In this document: positions 37,501 through 42,060 of the stretch, one piece after another
Position numbering within the stretch: the first letter of the stretch is position 1
How the letters are laid out: the number at the start of each line of letters is the position of its first letter
Origin: Leuctra nigra
Taxonomy: Eukaryota > Arthropoda > Insecta > Plecoptera > Leuctridae
Length of the DNA stretch: 64,000 nucleotides
Direction: 5' to 3'
NCBI GenBank assembly: GCA_934045905.1
Contig: OW203762.1
Span: forward strand, 48,633,411 to 48,697,410
Translations under genes and position numbers: made by a program
Notes under the pieces: model-generated
Told to the model about the DNA's origin: nothing
What the model saw: only the letters and a program-made list of their open reading frames with translations
Databases searched by the model: none

Positions 37501-40500
37501 CAAATGGGTAGCCAAGTCCAATGGAAGCAGCACAAAAAGAAAAATATATACATTTTGATTTTGATCTAGCTCGACCGACCCAGATTTTTATGAAATTTGG
37601 TAGGTAGTAGACACAATTAATTGTTAATTATAATGATCCAACATGTATTTTTTTTAGAATTTAAAGCTGGGTTCCCATACTTCGCTTTCGTTTCGCTTCG
37701 CATTCGGTTCACTTTCGCGTCGCGAAGTTTGTAGTCGTTTCCATAATTTCCGTTTCGCGTATCTATGGATACGCCGCACGCGAAACATAAATAGTATTCT
37801 GCCAATAGTTAAAAACAAAATTACAGATAATAATCAGATAATAAGCAAGAACGGCAAGAAAATGCGGAAAAAGTGGAACTTGAAAGTTGAAACGTCAAAA
37901 CGTCAAGACATATGTTCATTAATCGAATATCGAATATAAGCTCAAGGTCGACCGGAAATGGAGATTCGATATATCGCATCATTTCCGGATTTCGGGCGTT
38001 TCGGTTTCGTCGAAGTTGAAGTTGGTCCAACATTTTTGCATTTCGGAGACGAAATTAAACATGGACGATTTTCTGTGTTAAAAGGTAGCCATTTTGCTAA
38101 AGCGAACCGAATGCGAAGTATGGGAACGCAGCTTTAGGAAGAGGAGGGGTCAAAATTTATAGGGGGTTAAATTGTGTAACTTTTCCAACCCCGCGCGCCT
38201 AGCCTATTGCATTTTAATCATCAGGTTGTACTTGTAGTGAGGGCTAGAGAGCCGAGCAAAATTTTATTGGAAGGTAATTTTAAGCTCCATCTGGTTTTGC
38301 ATGAAAACTGACGATTTTGATGTCCAACATCATTTTTTTATTTACATTGCATTTTTTTAAATAAATACACTACCTAGACTACGGAAAAACCCCAATTTTT
38401 GTTTCTTTCTAAAAATATGCTAAAAGGTACCTACTCTAAAACCAGTGTCAAAATGACTTTTAAGCATAAATTAAACCCCTAAATTCCATGACTCAAAAAA
38501 AGCATGATAAAATAAATTAGGTATAGTTAAGTCGTGAAAACCTGCACGGTGTACAGTCAGGGAAACTAGATGGTTCATACTCTGCCTCTCTCTGACCCAT
38601 AACATAAACATGTTTTTATATGGAGCAGAGAGAGATAGAGTATGAACCATCTAGTTTCCTTGACTGTACCTACAAGTGACAAGCAAATTAAGGTAGGCTA
38701 CCTAATGGGCTTCCAAACTCAAAGCTAGAATAGAGCGCGCCATGGGCGATAATACCTCGTTGCTATGGCAAAGTCAAATGTTTGTTGACAGGTTGCTAAT
38801 TTGTCCGATTTGAAAACAAAAGAAGTTGTTTAACATAAAGTGATCTACCAGAATAAAAAGTAAGTAATTGAACATTTAAGTAGTAGGCAATATATTACAT
38901 TATAAATCAATTACCTTCACTCCGAACACAACAGTTTGGCAAATTTACGTATATTTCAAATACAAGAAGTTTAAAGTGAGCTGTCACTATCTGTCATTTT
39001 GTACAGACGCATACGTGGCAGGAAAAAAGAACAATTCTCCCTAGCGCTCATAGTGAGAGCAAATGGCAGCGTGGAAGCCCATTGATTTTCAAGTTCTATT
39101 TTTATTTTTAGAAATATACCTACCATACATTTTTGAAAATTATTGATGACCTGAGAAAAATAGCAAAATAATAACTAGGTACCTACCATGCAAAAAAAAA
39201 TCAGAGATCATATTTTTGGCTTGTGACAAGAATTTGCACGTTTTGGGAGAAGGACCCCACTCCCTAGTCACTTAAAATTTAGTACTACATGACTGGCATG
39301 GCATTCAATAAAATATGAATGGAGGAAGTTATCTCTTGTAGATTTCCAACAATATTCTTGGAAAGAAATCATGACATTGGGCAGGGGTCAGCAACCTGTG
39401 GCTCCTTGATGGTTCTTGAATGGCTCTTTATAATTTAAATAAAGACCTGGAATCGAACAATTTTAAAATCCAAAAAAACCGCCCTGCAGGGCAACAATTG
39501 GAATGTTATTTGGTTCAGTTTGTTCATTTTAGAGTCCCAAAATCACTTTTAAATTGTTGAAATTCTAAAAACCGCCCGCGGGGCAACAATTGGGGGTTTC
39601 GTCAACATATCAAAATAAACAAGTAATTCAAATTTTTATTTTTGGTGTATTATATTTGATTGCCTCTACTGCGGCTCACATTATTATCTAATTTATTAAT
39701 TATTGGGAAATTGGCTCCTTCACCAAAAAAGGTTGCCGACCCCTGACATAGGGCATCCTGTGTGAATTGAATTCACCAAAAAATCCCCTCGACAGGTCAA
39801 GCACAATAGCGTTTCATTCAATAAAGCAGTTTATAGCCATGTCATAATATCTGGCACTATGCCCAAGTCAATGAGCAAATGAGATTTAATAAATTTTTAA
39901 ACAAAAATATTTTTTATTATCATGAGAAAAGTGATATTTCTTGGGCTACAATGCTGATGATGTGTATCCCCTCGTGGCAGGCATGTGAAATAATCTGCTG
40001 ATCTTGTAGGTACAGGTAGGTAGTACAGTACTACCACAGATTAAATGGTAGCACTGCTCCAGCTCTCTATCTCCAGCCCCCCCCCCCCCCCCCCCCCCAT
40101 CATCGACCTAGCTCAAGGTTGCCCCACCCCTATATGATACGTGATTACTATATCATTTTTGCCCTCTCAAGCCAGGCCTCCCATCCAATTTAATGAATTA
40201 AAAAGTAGGACCATGGACTTTCATGAGTTTTAATCCCTCCTACTATGCAGGGAAAAGTAGGAGATTTTTGGCTAAAATAAAAGTAACAGAGAGGACAAAA
40301 ATTGAATTTGAAATAATCCAATAAAACCGAGGCTCTAAAAATCGGCATAATTCAGTTTCAAAATCCAGAGTGGCACGCAAGGACCTACCAGTCAATTAAA
40401 CAAATCACCGTTAAATCGCTTTGTCTTTTAGTGAATCCCTAAAAGTGGAAGGAAACTAGTGTTGCTGTCGCACCGCACCCTCAAGCAGACTGGGAGGTTC

Positions 40501-41609
40501 ATACAGGTTTTGAATTTCAGCCTTGGTTCATAAAACAACCAAAATTATAATTCAATTTCAGCAGAAATTGTGTATAAAAATGCTGCGAGGGCGCAGCAAA
40601 TTTTTTGAGTTTCCTGTTTCAGACCTATTGGATGGTTTAAATTTATGTTAGTGAACAAAATCTTGAAATAAAATTTAAAAATCCACAATTCAAAAGGGAA
40701 AAAATCCACGGGTCTTGGGGGGTGTGGGGACTTGTCCTTTGCACCCCACCCTGCCCTGCAGGACGTTTTTGTTATCGTGACAGTTTGAAATCAATTTTAT
40801 GATGTTTTTACTTTGATCAAAAATTCATTTAAATTTTGAAACTTTGGCCCCTTCCTTGCCCCGCAGGGCATAAAGCGGGTCTATGTGAGGTAATAGAGAA
40901 TATTTAAATGAAAAAAAGACAAGTCAAACACTTACCAAGTTACTTTCATTAAATAACACAGTTCAAAATTACCGCGCAGCGAATTTGTTGAAATTCAAAT
41001 TCTGAAATTTTTACCTAGCTTTGTGCCAAAAGTAGGACAATTATTCCTACTTTCCTACTAAAAAGTACCTAGGAAGAATAGGTAGGTAGGAGAAACTAGA
41101 GGAGAAACTGGGAAGTCTGCCTCAGGCCCTTATTTGCCTTTCCCCTAAGTGGATTAGTATTTGTACCTAGTTAGTATTCTGTCACCCTAGCATTTTTCGC
41201 GGCGCAGTCAACAAACACTTGCCGCTGGGGCTTCCTCTAAATGAAAGTGTGTTGTTTTTGCCTAGAGGAGCAAACCTGTTGCACCTAAAAGGTATATGTA
41301 CACCCTTACCTAATTACAGGACTTGGGTTCCTATGTCCAAAGTAAAACATCTTGAAAATATACCAAACAAAATGTTAAAAATGAGCTTGGCAAAATTCAG
41401 TCCAAACTTCATGTTACTACGAAACTCCACACAAAAGATGGCGTGCATTAAGAACCGAGCCGAGAAGCGAACAGTGCATGGCACGAACGCAATCCTACTA
41501 TTGATTTAAGTTATACACGTACACTTGTTGTCATTACTCACTAACAATGAGAGTATGTTTGCATCAACAATGTGAGTAATAAAATAATGCACTTACATTC
41601 TTTGGACAT
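1..41609 (-). CDS. ZAD-C2H2 zinc-finger locus with ten alternative 3'-terminal exons (whole coding span, 3' end off window)
   Basis: Predicted nuclear sequence-specific DNA-binding protein family made from one gene. Seen: five constant exons join in frame (13, 221, 189, 75 and 92 nt) and encode a ZAD plus linker, about 197 residues. The final donor at 32396/32395 leaves two codon bases (AG). Ten downstream exons all start at an acceptor with one base then an open C2H2 frame, so AG+G (nine exons) or AG+A (one exon) always gives Arg. Complete terminal exons are all 1 modulo 3 in length and end at their own stop. Known: ZADs usually dimerise and C2H2 arrays bind DNA; lola and mod(mdg4) use this layout with BTB domains. 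Inferred: mutually exclusive terminal-exon choice, by cis- or trans-splicing. Predicted isoforms are about 377 to 745 residues. The alternative, separate ZNF genes each with its own unseen first exon, is less economical. Confidence 0.85.
1679..1970. mobile_element. hAT-like non-autonomous element, 292 bp
   Basis: Perfect 14-bp terminal inverted repeats CAGTGGTTAATTTG / CAAATTAACCACTG, flanked on both sides by the 8-bp duplication TCGAGCAC (1671-1678 and 1971-1978). The CAGTGG terminus and 8-bp duplication are typical of hAT. There is no coding capacity. Confidence 0.85.
2534..2677. mobile_element. Palindromic MITE, 144 bp
   Basis: A foldback: GGGCTTATTCTCGAAAAAGT at the left is the near-complement of the right end, which finishes TTTTGAGAATAAGCCC. 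The core contains further TTATCACGTCATAACT / AGTTATGACGTGATAA symmetry. Related sequence is embedded in the element at 17685-17995. Confidence 0.75.
2690..3030 (+). mobile_element. Non-LTR retrotransposon RT C-terminal fragment (RTE-like)
   Basis: An open stretch encodes a typical C-terminal tail of a non-LTR reverse transcriptase: RLRWWGHVQRREEEHMCRRV, then RRRGRPSKTLEKKV, EDMREL, and a final ARWRRLCHVADPT. Everything upstream (endonuclease and RT core) is missing, so it is a 5'-truncated dead copy. Clade assignment is tentative. Confidence 0.7.
3440..3925. mobile_element. Element with CGGGTA-rich ends (probable degenerate hAT-like MITE)
   Basis: Left end has AGGGTACCCAGGTACGCC and repeated GGGTA; right end has ATTACCCGGGTAATT, GCGGGTACCCGGGTAC and ATTACCCGAATCCGGCCTCTA. 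The right terminus, read in reverse (TAGAGGCCGGATTCGGGTAA), matches the left end of the fragment at 54288. No target duplication was identified, so the left border is uncertain. Confidence 0.5.
4830..4835 (-). promoter_or_regulatory. Poly(A) signal of exon I
   Basis: AATAAA on the minus strand, 85 bases after the exon I stop. Confidence 0.6.
4920..6567 (-). CDS. Alternative terminal exon I: sixteen C2H2 fingers
   Basis: Acceptor gatctcatttccag|A TTA, the only one opening with A (AG+A, still Arg). It encodes 548 residues with sixteen fingers, the largest complete array in the window. One finger (HCDCGKSF...) has a single residue between its two Cys, a spacing also present at a comparable place in exon J. 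Finger 12 has the wider CKEHDC spacing. It is the sister of exon J: leader fingers and the phrase HMIQHTGVHP are shared. AATAAA at 4835-4830. The long plus-strand frame inside it (5181-6128) is an antisense shadow. Confidence 0.88.
6568..6948. other. Short spacer between exons H and I
   Basis: AT-rich sequence with the exon I acceptor at its left border and the exon H poly(A) region at its right. No first exon, start codon context or repeat seen. Confidence 0.5.
6949..6954 (-). promoter_or_regulatory. Poly(A) signal of exon H
   Basis: AATAAA on the minus strand, about 175 bases after the exon H stop and before the exon I acceptor. Confidence 0.55.
7129..8113 (-). CDS. Alternative terminal exon H: nine C2H2 fingers
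   Basis: Acceptor cctttgttttttag|G TCA. It encodes 327 residues: two N-terminal fingers (CKEC, CNVC), a Ser/Thr/Pro-rich acidic spacer (STPSTPSTPSIADDND), then seven fingers (CELC, CHIC, CDLC, CHEC, CTYC, CEFC, CARC). The spacer is HLRHVHAGIK. Its C-terminal fingers are closest to exon A, though A lies 19 kb away, suggesting older duplications or reshuffling within the array. AATAAA at 6954-6949. Confidence 0.87.
8593..8995 (-). pseudogene. Decayed C2H2 terminal exon (relative of exon G)
   Basis: Minus-strand reading gives finger-like remnants broken over at least two frames: CCLLCERAS, then KFRMGQHYDHLLV, which matches KKFRMRQHYDNHLRV of exon G, then FVCFEEV and YLVSHARNH, which recalls the last finger of the array. 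Nucleotide similarity to exon G around 11130-11220 is obvious, with small deletions between. No usable frame remains. It lies between exons H and G, where a tandem copy would be expected. It shows that the array loses exons as well as gaining them. Confidence 0.65.
9086..9105. repeat. GTAGGTAGGTACCTACC motif
   Basis: A short palindrome-like run of AGGTA/TACCT units; the same motif recurs throughout the introns, densest at 28,600-31,500. Confidence 0.7.
9662..9854. mobile_element. MITE, 193 bp, TIR AATAGACGATTCCTAAAAGT
   Basis: Terminal inverted repeats of about 23 bp: AATAGACGATTCCTAAAAGT... at the left and ...ACTTTTAGGAATCGTCTATT at the right. The interior contains AATTGACATGTGTGTAACCC and TTGACACACATCAAT symmetry. 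A related, larger copy is at 17685-17995. Confidence 0.8.
10173..10376. mobile_element. Foldback element with TCCTGGACAC ends
   Basis: Imperfect inverted repeats: TCCTGGACAC...TGGTCCGCAGTCAATATTCA at left and the approximate complement GAACATTGACCGCGGACAAA...GTGTCCAGGA at right. Its right end overlaps or abuts the next element. Confidence 0.55.
10371..10517. mobile_element. MITE with GGACCCTTACCTAATAT ends
   Basis: Inverted repeats GGACCCTTACCTAATATCGC at the left and TGCAATATTAGGTAAGGGTCC at the right. The interior has paired CGGTGCTA / TAGCACCG motifs. The same terminus (GGACCCTTATTTAATATC) occurs in the element at 36680-36836, so this is a family. Confidence 0.65.
10915..10920 (-). promoter_or_regulatory. 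Poly(A) signal of exon G
   Basis: AATAAA on the minus strand, four bases after the exon G stop; an unusually close position. Confidence 0.55.
10925..11981 (-). CDS. Alternative terminal exon G: nine C2H2 fingers
   Basis: Acceptor actttgtattccag|G TGG. It encodes 351 residues: two N-terminal fingers (CHVC, CIHC), a basic spacer (RTVRKRARKTYEGEE), then the seven-finger core (CEVC, CHVC, CDIC, CHMC, CPHC, CSIC, CVMC). The spacer after core finger 2 is HVNDVHEQIK. The C-terminal tail after the last His is short. The poly(A) hexamer AATAAA is only four bases after the stop, so the 3' UTR must be very short if that signal is used. A decayed relative lies upstream at 8593-8995. Confidence 0.87.
11982..14426. 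other. Spacer between exons F and G
   Basis: AT-rich DNA carrying one copy of the 280-bp dispersed repeat at 12707. The small plus-strand frames at 13014-13196 and 13726-13959 have no recognisable domain and are not called as genes. Confidence 0.5.
12707..12986. repeat. Dispersed 280-bp repeat, copy 1
   Basis: From GAAAATAAGGAACACAACTG through CTATCAAGGGCGCATTTGC to CTTATTTGTGGGAATA. It is about 90 percent identical by eye to 58761-59044 and somewhat less to 17405-17690, all in the same orientation. No long terminal inverted repeats are evident and no coding capacity. Confidence 0.85.
14427..14432 (-). promoter_or_regulatory. Poly(A) signal of exon F
   Basis: AATAAA on the minus strand, about 87 bases after the exon F stop. 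Confidence 0.55.
14519..15866 (-). CDS. Alternative terminal exon F: thirteen C2H2 fingers
   Basis: Acceptor gctttgtcttgcag|G TGC. It encodes 448 residues with thirteen fingers. Six N-terminal fingers (CVHC, CHVC, CSVC, CTVC, CTIC, CSGC) are followed by a disordered Asp-rich spacer (DNDKDNDDDD). The seven-finger core then follows (CPHC, CHIC, CDVC, CHVC, CSHC, CGMC, CSEC). The spacer after core finger 2 is HVRDVHLRIK. The core is homologous to that of exons D, E and G, so the extra N-terminal block looks like a lineage-specific extension. AATAAA at 14432-14427. Confidence 0.88.
16047..16052 (-). promoter_or_regulatory. Poly(A) signal of exon E
   Basis: AATAAA on the minus strand, about 72 bases after the exon E stop and upstream of the exon F acceptor. 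Confidence 0.55.
16124..16946 (-). CDS. Alternative terminal exon E: seven C2H2 fingers
   Basis: Acceptor gtttgtctttcag|G GAT. It encodes 273 residues with the same leader as exon D (DFQSPHSFNSFLGEQI) and seven fingers (CDIC, CQVC, CSTC, CPTC, CPHC, CTQC, CPIC). The spacer after finger 2 is HVSDVHEKIK. The linker before the first finger is basic (FKKRRTRLSKTQLAAITRAK). Compared with exon D, the finger framework is conserved and helix residues differ, consistent with changed DNA preference. An AATAAA lies at 16052-16047. Confidence 0.87.
17405..17690. repeat. Dispersed 280-bp repeat, copy 2 (divergent)
   Basis: Same family as 12707-12986, with more substitutions (GAAACACGACTGCACTCTGG, TAGCCATCTTGCCAGAAGTG). 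Its right end runs directly into the MITE that starts at 17685. Confidence 0.8.
17685..17995. mobile_element. Composite MITE, 311 bp
   Basis: Left end AATAGACGATTCC and right end GATACTTTTAGGAATCCTCTATT match the 193-bp MITE at 9662-9854. The interior additionally contains a TTATGACATCATAACT... GAGTTATGACGTGATAACTG block ending AAGAATAGCCC, which resembles one half of the 2534-2677 element. It looks like one MITE inserted into another, followed by a deletion. Confidence 0.65.
19203..19208 (-). promoter_or_regulatory. Poly(A) signal of exon D
   Basis: AATAAA on the minus strand, about 229 bases after the exon D stop. Confidence 0.45.
19437..20253 (-). CDS. Alternative terminal exon D: seven C2H2 fingers
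   Basis: Acceptor cctttgtctttcag|G GAA. It encodes 271 residues: a leader of about 70 residues (ELVSSHSFKSFLREQI...), then seven fingers (CEVC, CHVC, CPDC, CHIC, CPQC, CQVC, CPVC) with the spacer HVSDVHDKIK after finger 2. It is clearly the sister of exon E: leader, linker and finger order all align. The pair is therefore a relatively recent tandem exon duplication. An AATAAA lies at 19208-19203. Confidence 0.87.
20395..20400 (-). promoter_or_regulatory. Poly(A) signal of exon C
   Basis: AATAAA on the minus strand, 35 bases after the exon C stop. It lies only about 140 bases before the exon D acceptor, so termination and splicing signals are close together here. Confidence 0.6.
20435..21110 (-). 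CDS. Alternative terminal exon C: seven C2H2 fingers
   Basis: Acceptor cttgtcttgcag|G TGG. It encodes 224 residues: a basic leader (QRLKRRVRRST) and seven fingers (CQLC, CHVC, CDVC, CSSC, CSHC, CTVC, CPAC). The second finger is one residue short in its loop (KRFSQTGLYYHLKHVH) and is followed by the family spacer HVHAGVKEHSC. The order matches the seven-finger core shared by most exons here. An AATAAA signal follows at 20400-20395. Confidence 0.87.
21111..22266. other. Spacer between exons B and C
   Basis: AT-rich DNA without a recognisable gene or mobile element. Confidence 0.5.
22267..22272 (-). promoter_or_regulatory. Possible poly(A) signal of exon B
   Basis: ATTAAA, the common variant hexamer, about 56 bases after the exon B stop on the minus strand. 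Confidence 0.4.
22328..22871 (-). CDS. Alternative terminal exon B: six C2H2 fingers
   Basis: Acceptor gatttgtcttgcag|G AAG. It encodes 180 residues, the shortest array: a very short leader (KSKK) and six fingers (CDIC, CHVC, CTTC, CETC, CAHC, CVTC) followed by a short non-finger tail (HPPATCFNMSLV). The second finger ends with the family spacer HVRSVHECIRD. Finger 5 has a four-residue HMQRAH gap. It is G/C richer at third positions than the flanking DNA. An ATTAAA-type signal lies at 22267-22272. Confidence 0.85.
23758..23947. repeat. Two tandem 95-bp units
   Basis: Units 23758-23852 and 23853-23947 are nearly identical (ATACCCTAAATG against ATACCGTAAATG). Each contains the stem GTGGAGCGGTCGCTCCAC. 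Confidence 0.9.
24794..25191. repeat. Long inverted repeat (hairpin), arms about 158 bp
   Basis: The left arm 24794-24952 (TATCCCCATAAAAAACACTC ... TACTTGGCGCATCG) is the near-perfect complement of the right arm 25034-25191. The loop is about 81 bp. It would fold into one long double-stranded RNA if transcribed from either strand. Confidence 0.9.
25415..26299. other. Spacer downstream of exon A
   Basis: AT-rich DNA; no canonical minus-strand AATAAA for exon A and no recognisable element. Confidence 0.45.
26300..27074 (-). CDS. Alternative terminal exon A: eight C2H2 fingers
   Basis: Acceptor ctttgtcttgcag|G TCC. The exon encodes 257 residues to the stop. A 30-residue leader precedes eight C2H2 fingers: CADC, CQVC, CHMC, CDLC, CDSC, CTYC, CEIC and CPSC. 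Classic TGERPY/TGERPH linkers separate several of them. The third finger ends with the family's non-classical spacer HLKDVHAGIK. The last four fingers closely match exon H (HPCTYC...RRQQ and KPFACPSCGLSFRQKRYLRNH). It is the terminal exon nearest the common donor (5.3 kb intron). No canonical AATAAA was found just downstream. Confidence 0.85.
27484..28423. mobile_element. 940-bp element with 25-bp terminal inverted repeats and a G/C-rich core
   Basis: Left AAGGCCCATGCACAATTGAC(ATAAC) and right (GTTAT)GTCAATTGTGCATGGGCCTT are exact complements. Subterminal GCAGCCGCAAC / GCGGCTGCGGG repeats follow. The core (about 27925-28260) is far richer in G+C than its surroundings and contains a run of 27 G (28017-28043). 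No clear target duplication. Frames through the G run are low-complexity and are not called. Confidence 0.6.
28542..28594. repeat. (AAT)n microsatellite
   Basis: About 17 uninterrupted AAT/ATA units. Confidence 0.95.
28600..32395. other. Intron before terminal exon A, rich in TAGGTACCTA motifs
   Basis: This part of the intron after the common donor (32395) contains one MITE and very many AGGTAGGTA / TACCTACCT words. No further C2H2 exon was found on the minus strand. Confidence 0.6.
31691..31895. mobile_element. Foldback MITE, 205 bp
   Basis: Arms of about 65 bp: TAATAGACCACATTTTATAT ... TTTCATATGCAGTA against TACTGCGTATGAAATTTTTT ... AAATGTGGTCTATTA. TA at the tips suggests Tc1/mariner type. 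Confidence 0.8.
32396..32487 (-). CDS. Constant exon 5: basic linker and the common donor for all finger exons
   Basis: 92 nt, 30 codons plus AG. Acceptor gtgaatttcag; donor GAAAG|GTAGGAATC. It begins with a basic stretch (VRSRLRSKKSEP), a possible nuclear localisation signal, and ends acidic (SDPETSEATE). It is the last exon before the first finger array, and its two leftover bases AG match the one-base opening of all ten downstream acceptors. It is therefore the proposed switch donor. A KTE site (QPKTEV) resembles a SUMO acceptor, but weakly. Confidence 0.75.
32566..32640 (-). CDS. Constant exon 4: linker
   Basis: A short 75-nt exon of 25 codons, phase 0 at both ends, with acceptor ttttgttgtag and donor ACT|GTAAGTGC. 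It encodes a Ser/Thr/Lys-rich, probably disordered linker (LLEDPLGDLSKPSTSK, then ATVPAKKPT). No domain is recognised. It is supported by strong splice sites and by joining in frame with both neighbours. Confidence 0.7.
32746..33712. mobile_element. hAT-like non-autonomous element, 967 bp
   Basis: Termini CAGTGGCGTGCCGT and GTGCACGCCACTG. Perfect 8-bp target duplication CTGGGACG at 32738-32745 and 33713-33720. Subterminal GGGGGTCTGGGGGGCTTGCC and ATGCTTCCCTTGCTTCC. Frames at 33104-33499 and 33114-33434 overlap on opposite strands and show no transposase motif. Confidence 0.88.
33836..34230 (+). mobile_element. Decayed non-LTR retrotransposon 3' end
   Basis: Same family as 53550-54140: the frames read, across a frameshift, WFGHMKRM then GRPREKW and a tail rich in Glu ending RRDPRP. 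The DNA ends in GATTATTATTTATT. No intact frame remains. Confidence 0.65.
34934..35247. mobile_element. Element with GATTTAAATC-rich ends and a central hairpin
   Basis: Ends CAGAGTAGGTATATGATTT and AAAAATCACATACCCTG are approximate complements. Both sides carry repeated TGATTTAAATCA. The middle (about 35001-35095) is a hairpin with arms GTGCAGACGAATGAAATATT and complement. Candidate target duplication is imperfect (ACTTTATG against ACTATGCT). A hAT-like origin is likely but not proven. Confidence 0.55.
35418..35606 (-). CDS. Constant exon 3: C-terminal half of the ZAD domain and acidic tail
   Basis: Acceptor ctgtccccag, donor GAG|GTGTGTTC, 189 nt, phase 0 at both ends. It supplies the second ZAD zinc-binding pair (VCYQCAS) and the long C-terminal helix (IAWHDLVIGCVTAEKKLL), which in known ZADs forms the dimer stem. 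A charged tail follows, with a run of Asp (DDNFDDDDS). Together with exon 2 this gives a complete ZAD of about 75 residues with all four Cys. Confidence 0.88.
35717..35991. mobile_element. Possible hAT-like MITE with TAGGGCTGGG end
   Basis: Left TAGGGCTGGGAAAAACTGA and right ACCAGTCAAATCCCATCCCTA resemble the TAGGG termini of other elements here, but no 8-bp duplication was found. It fills most of the intron between constant exons 2 and 3. Confidence 0.45.
36041..36261 (-). CDS. Constant exon 2: N-terminal half of the ZAD domain
   Basis: Acceptor tttgtttcag before 36261 and donor CAG|GTAAGAAA after 36041; 221 nt = 2 + 73 codons. The first 35 or so residues are acidic and Met-rich. The ZAD then begins with the first zinc-binding pair, QLCRICAS, followed by the typical LIPIFDGEG turn and a helix ending KHLPIQ. 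Exon end is phase 0, so it joins directly to VRASDKLP in the next exon, completing the ZAD. The open frame continues upstream past the acceptor, but that part is intron. Confidence 0.85.
36533..36617. repeat. Dispersed hairpin, copy 1
   Basis: Arms GTCAGTTGTTCTGCTAGGCC... and complement with AAGACTTCATTGC / GCAATGTTGTCTT continuing the stem around the loop GCGCTCACCTT. A second copy is at 44996-45074. It does not have tRNA structure. Confidence 0.8.
36680..36836. mobile_element. MITE with GGACCCTTATTTAATATC ends
   Basis: Left CTGGACCCTTATTTAATATC, right GATATTAAATAAGGGTCCTGG. Same family as 10371-10517. Confidence 0.7.
37356..37490. mobile_element. MITE with TAGGCCGGGTAGGAC ends
   Basis: Inverted TAGGCCGGGTAGGAC and GTCCTACCCGGCCTTA, 135 bp. 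The interior has GGTTAGT / ACTATGGTTAACC symmetry. Confidence 0.65.
37662..38136. mobile_element. Non-autonomous DNA element, 475 bp, TIR TAAAGCTGSGTTCCCATACT
   Basis: Left TAAAGCTGGGTTCCCATACT(TCGC) and right (GCGA)AGTATGGGAACGCAGCTTTA. Subterminal TTCGCATTCGGTTC matches GAACCGAATGCGAA at the right. The minus-strand frames inside have no domain. Superfamily not determined. Confidence 0.75.
38552..38668. mobile_element. Tc1/mariner-like MITE, 117 bp including TA flanks
   Basis: TACAGTCAGGGAAACTAGAT ... and ATCTAGTTTCCTTGACTGTA: long inverted repeats bounded by TA dinucleotides, nearly a full foldback. Confidence 0.8.
39382..39745. mobile_element. hAT-like element, 364 bp
   Basis: Termini CAGGGGTCAGCAACCTG and GGTTGCCGACCCCTG, a classic hAT tip. 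Flanks ACATTGGG and ACATAGGG match at 7 of 8. Internal repeats of AACCGCCC..GGGCAACAATTG. Confidence 0.8.
40077..40098. repeat. Poly(C) run, 22 bases
   Basis: Uninterrupted C homopolymer; length may be affected by sequencing. Confidence 0.9.
41597..41609 (-). CDS. Constant exon 1: start codon and first four residues
   Basis: The first coding exon is very short: ATG at 41609-41607, four codons (MSKE) and one extra T before a good donor, GTAAGTGC. The extra T joins the CT that opens the next exon at 36261 to make a Ser codon, so the phase fits and the protein continues as MSKESEDD. The region upstream is CG-rich, as expected of a promoter and 5' UTR. The call rests on phase and donor quality, because 13 coding bases carry little coding signal. 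The alternative start is an in-frame ATG within the next exon. Confidence 0.6.
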
Positions 41610-42060
41610 TGCGGGTACGGCGGCTTCACACCTGCTTGGGCAGAGCCGCTAAATGGAGGACAAATCAGAGAATGGCGACGCGAAGTGAATGCAGGCGACG
41701 CTTCGAAAATCAATCGATTTCCCCCTCTTACTTGATGTTTACTACATTATGAAACCAATTTGGAAACTTACACAAAAAGCACTAATATCAAATCAACAGA
41801 TTGAAGCTAATATTCGGGCGCTTTGTACTAAAAACTTTCTAGCGGCAGAGTCAACGCGTAAACCAGCCAAGTTTGTTCCAGACAAAGCAGAAGGAGGGGA
41901 GGGGGAGGCAGGCAGCTCTTCGGTTCGGCTTCCTCGCTCAACAATGGATGCCGCGCCGGCGCGGCAACGGCTTGCTTGCTCGTGTGCTTGGTTTGCGCGC
42001 GGTGTCTTCGAAGGACAAGGACAACCACTTTTCATTTCGCCTAGTTTCGCTATTACCAAT
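41610..42060 (-). promoter_or_regulatory. CG-rich probable promoter/5' UTR of the ZAD-C2H2 locus
   Basis: The stretch immediately 5' of the proposed start codon is much richer in CpG than its AT-rich surroundings, most clearly at about 41870-42030, where CGCGCC and GCGCGG runs occur. Open reading frames on both strands here show no recognisable domain. The position suggests the promoter and 5' UTR. No TATA box or initiator could be fixed. Confidence 0.35.

Larger units (their letters stand above)
36262..41596. other. 5.3-kb intron after the short first coding exon
   Basis: Filled with at least seven small elements (listed). 40,100-41,590 has C/G-rich words (CCCCACCCTGCCCTGCAGG) and a poly(C) run but no coding signal. 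Confidence 0.55.
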
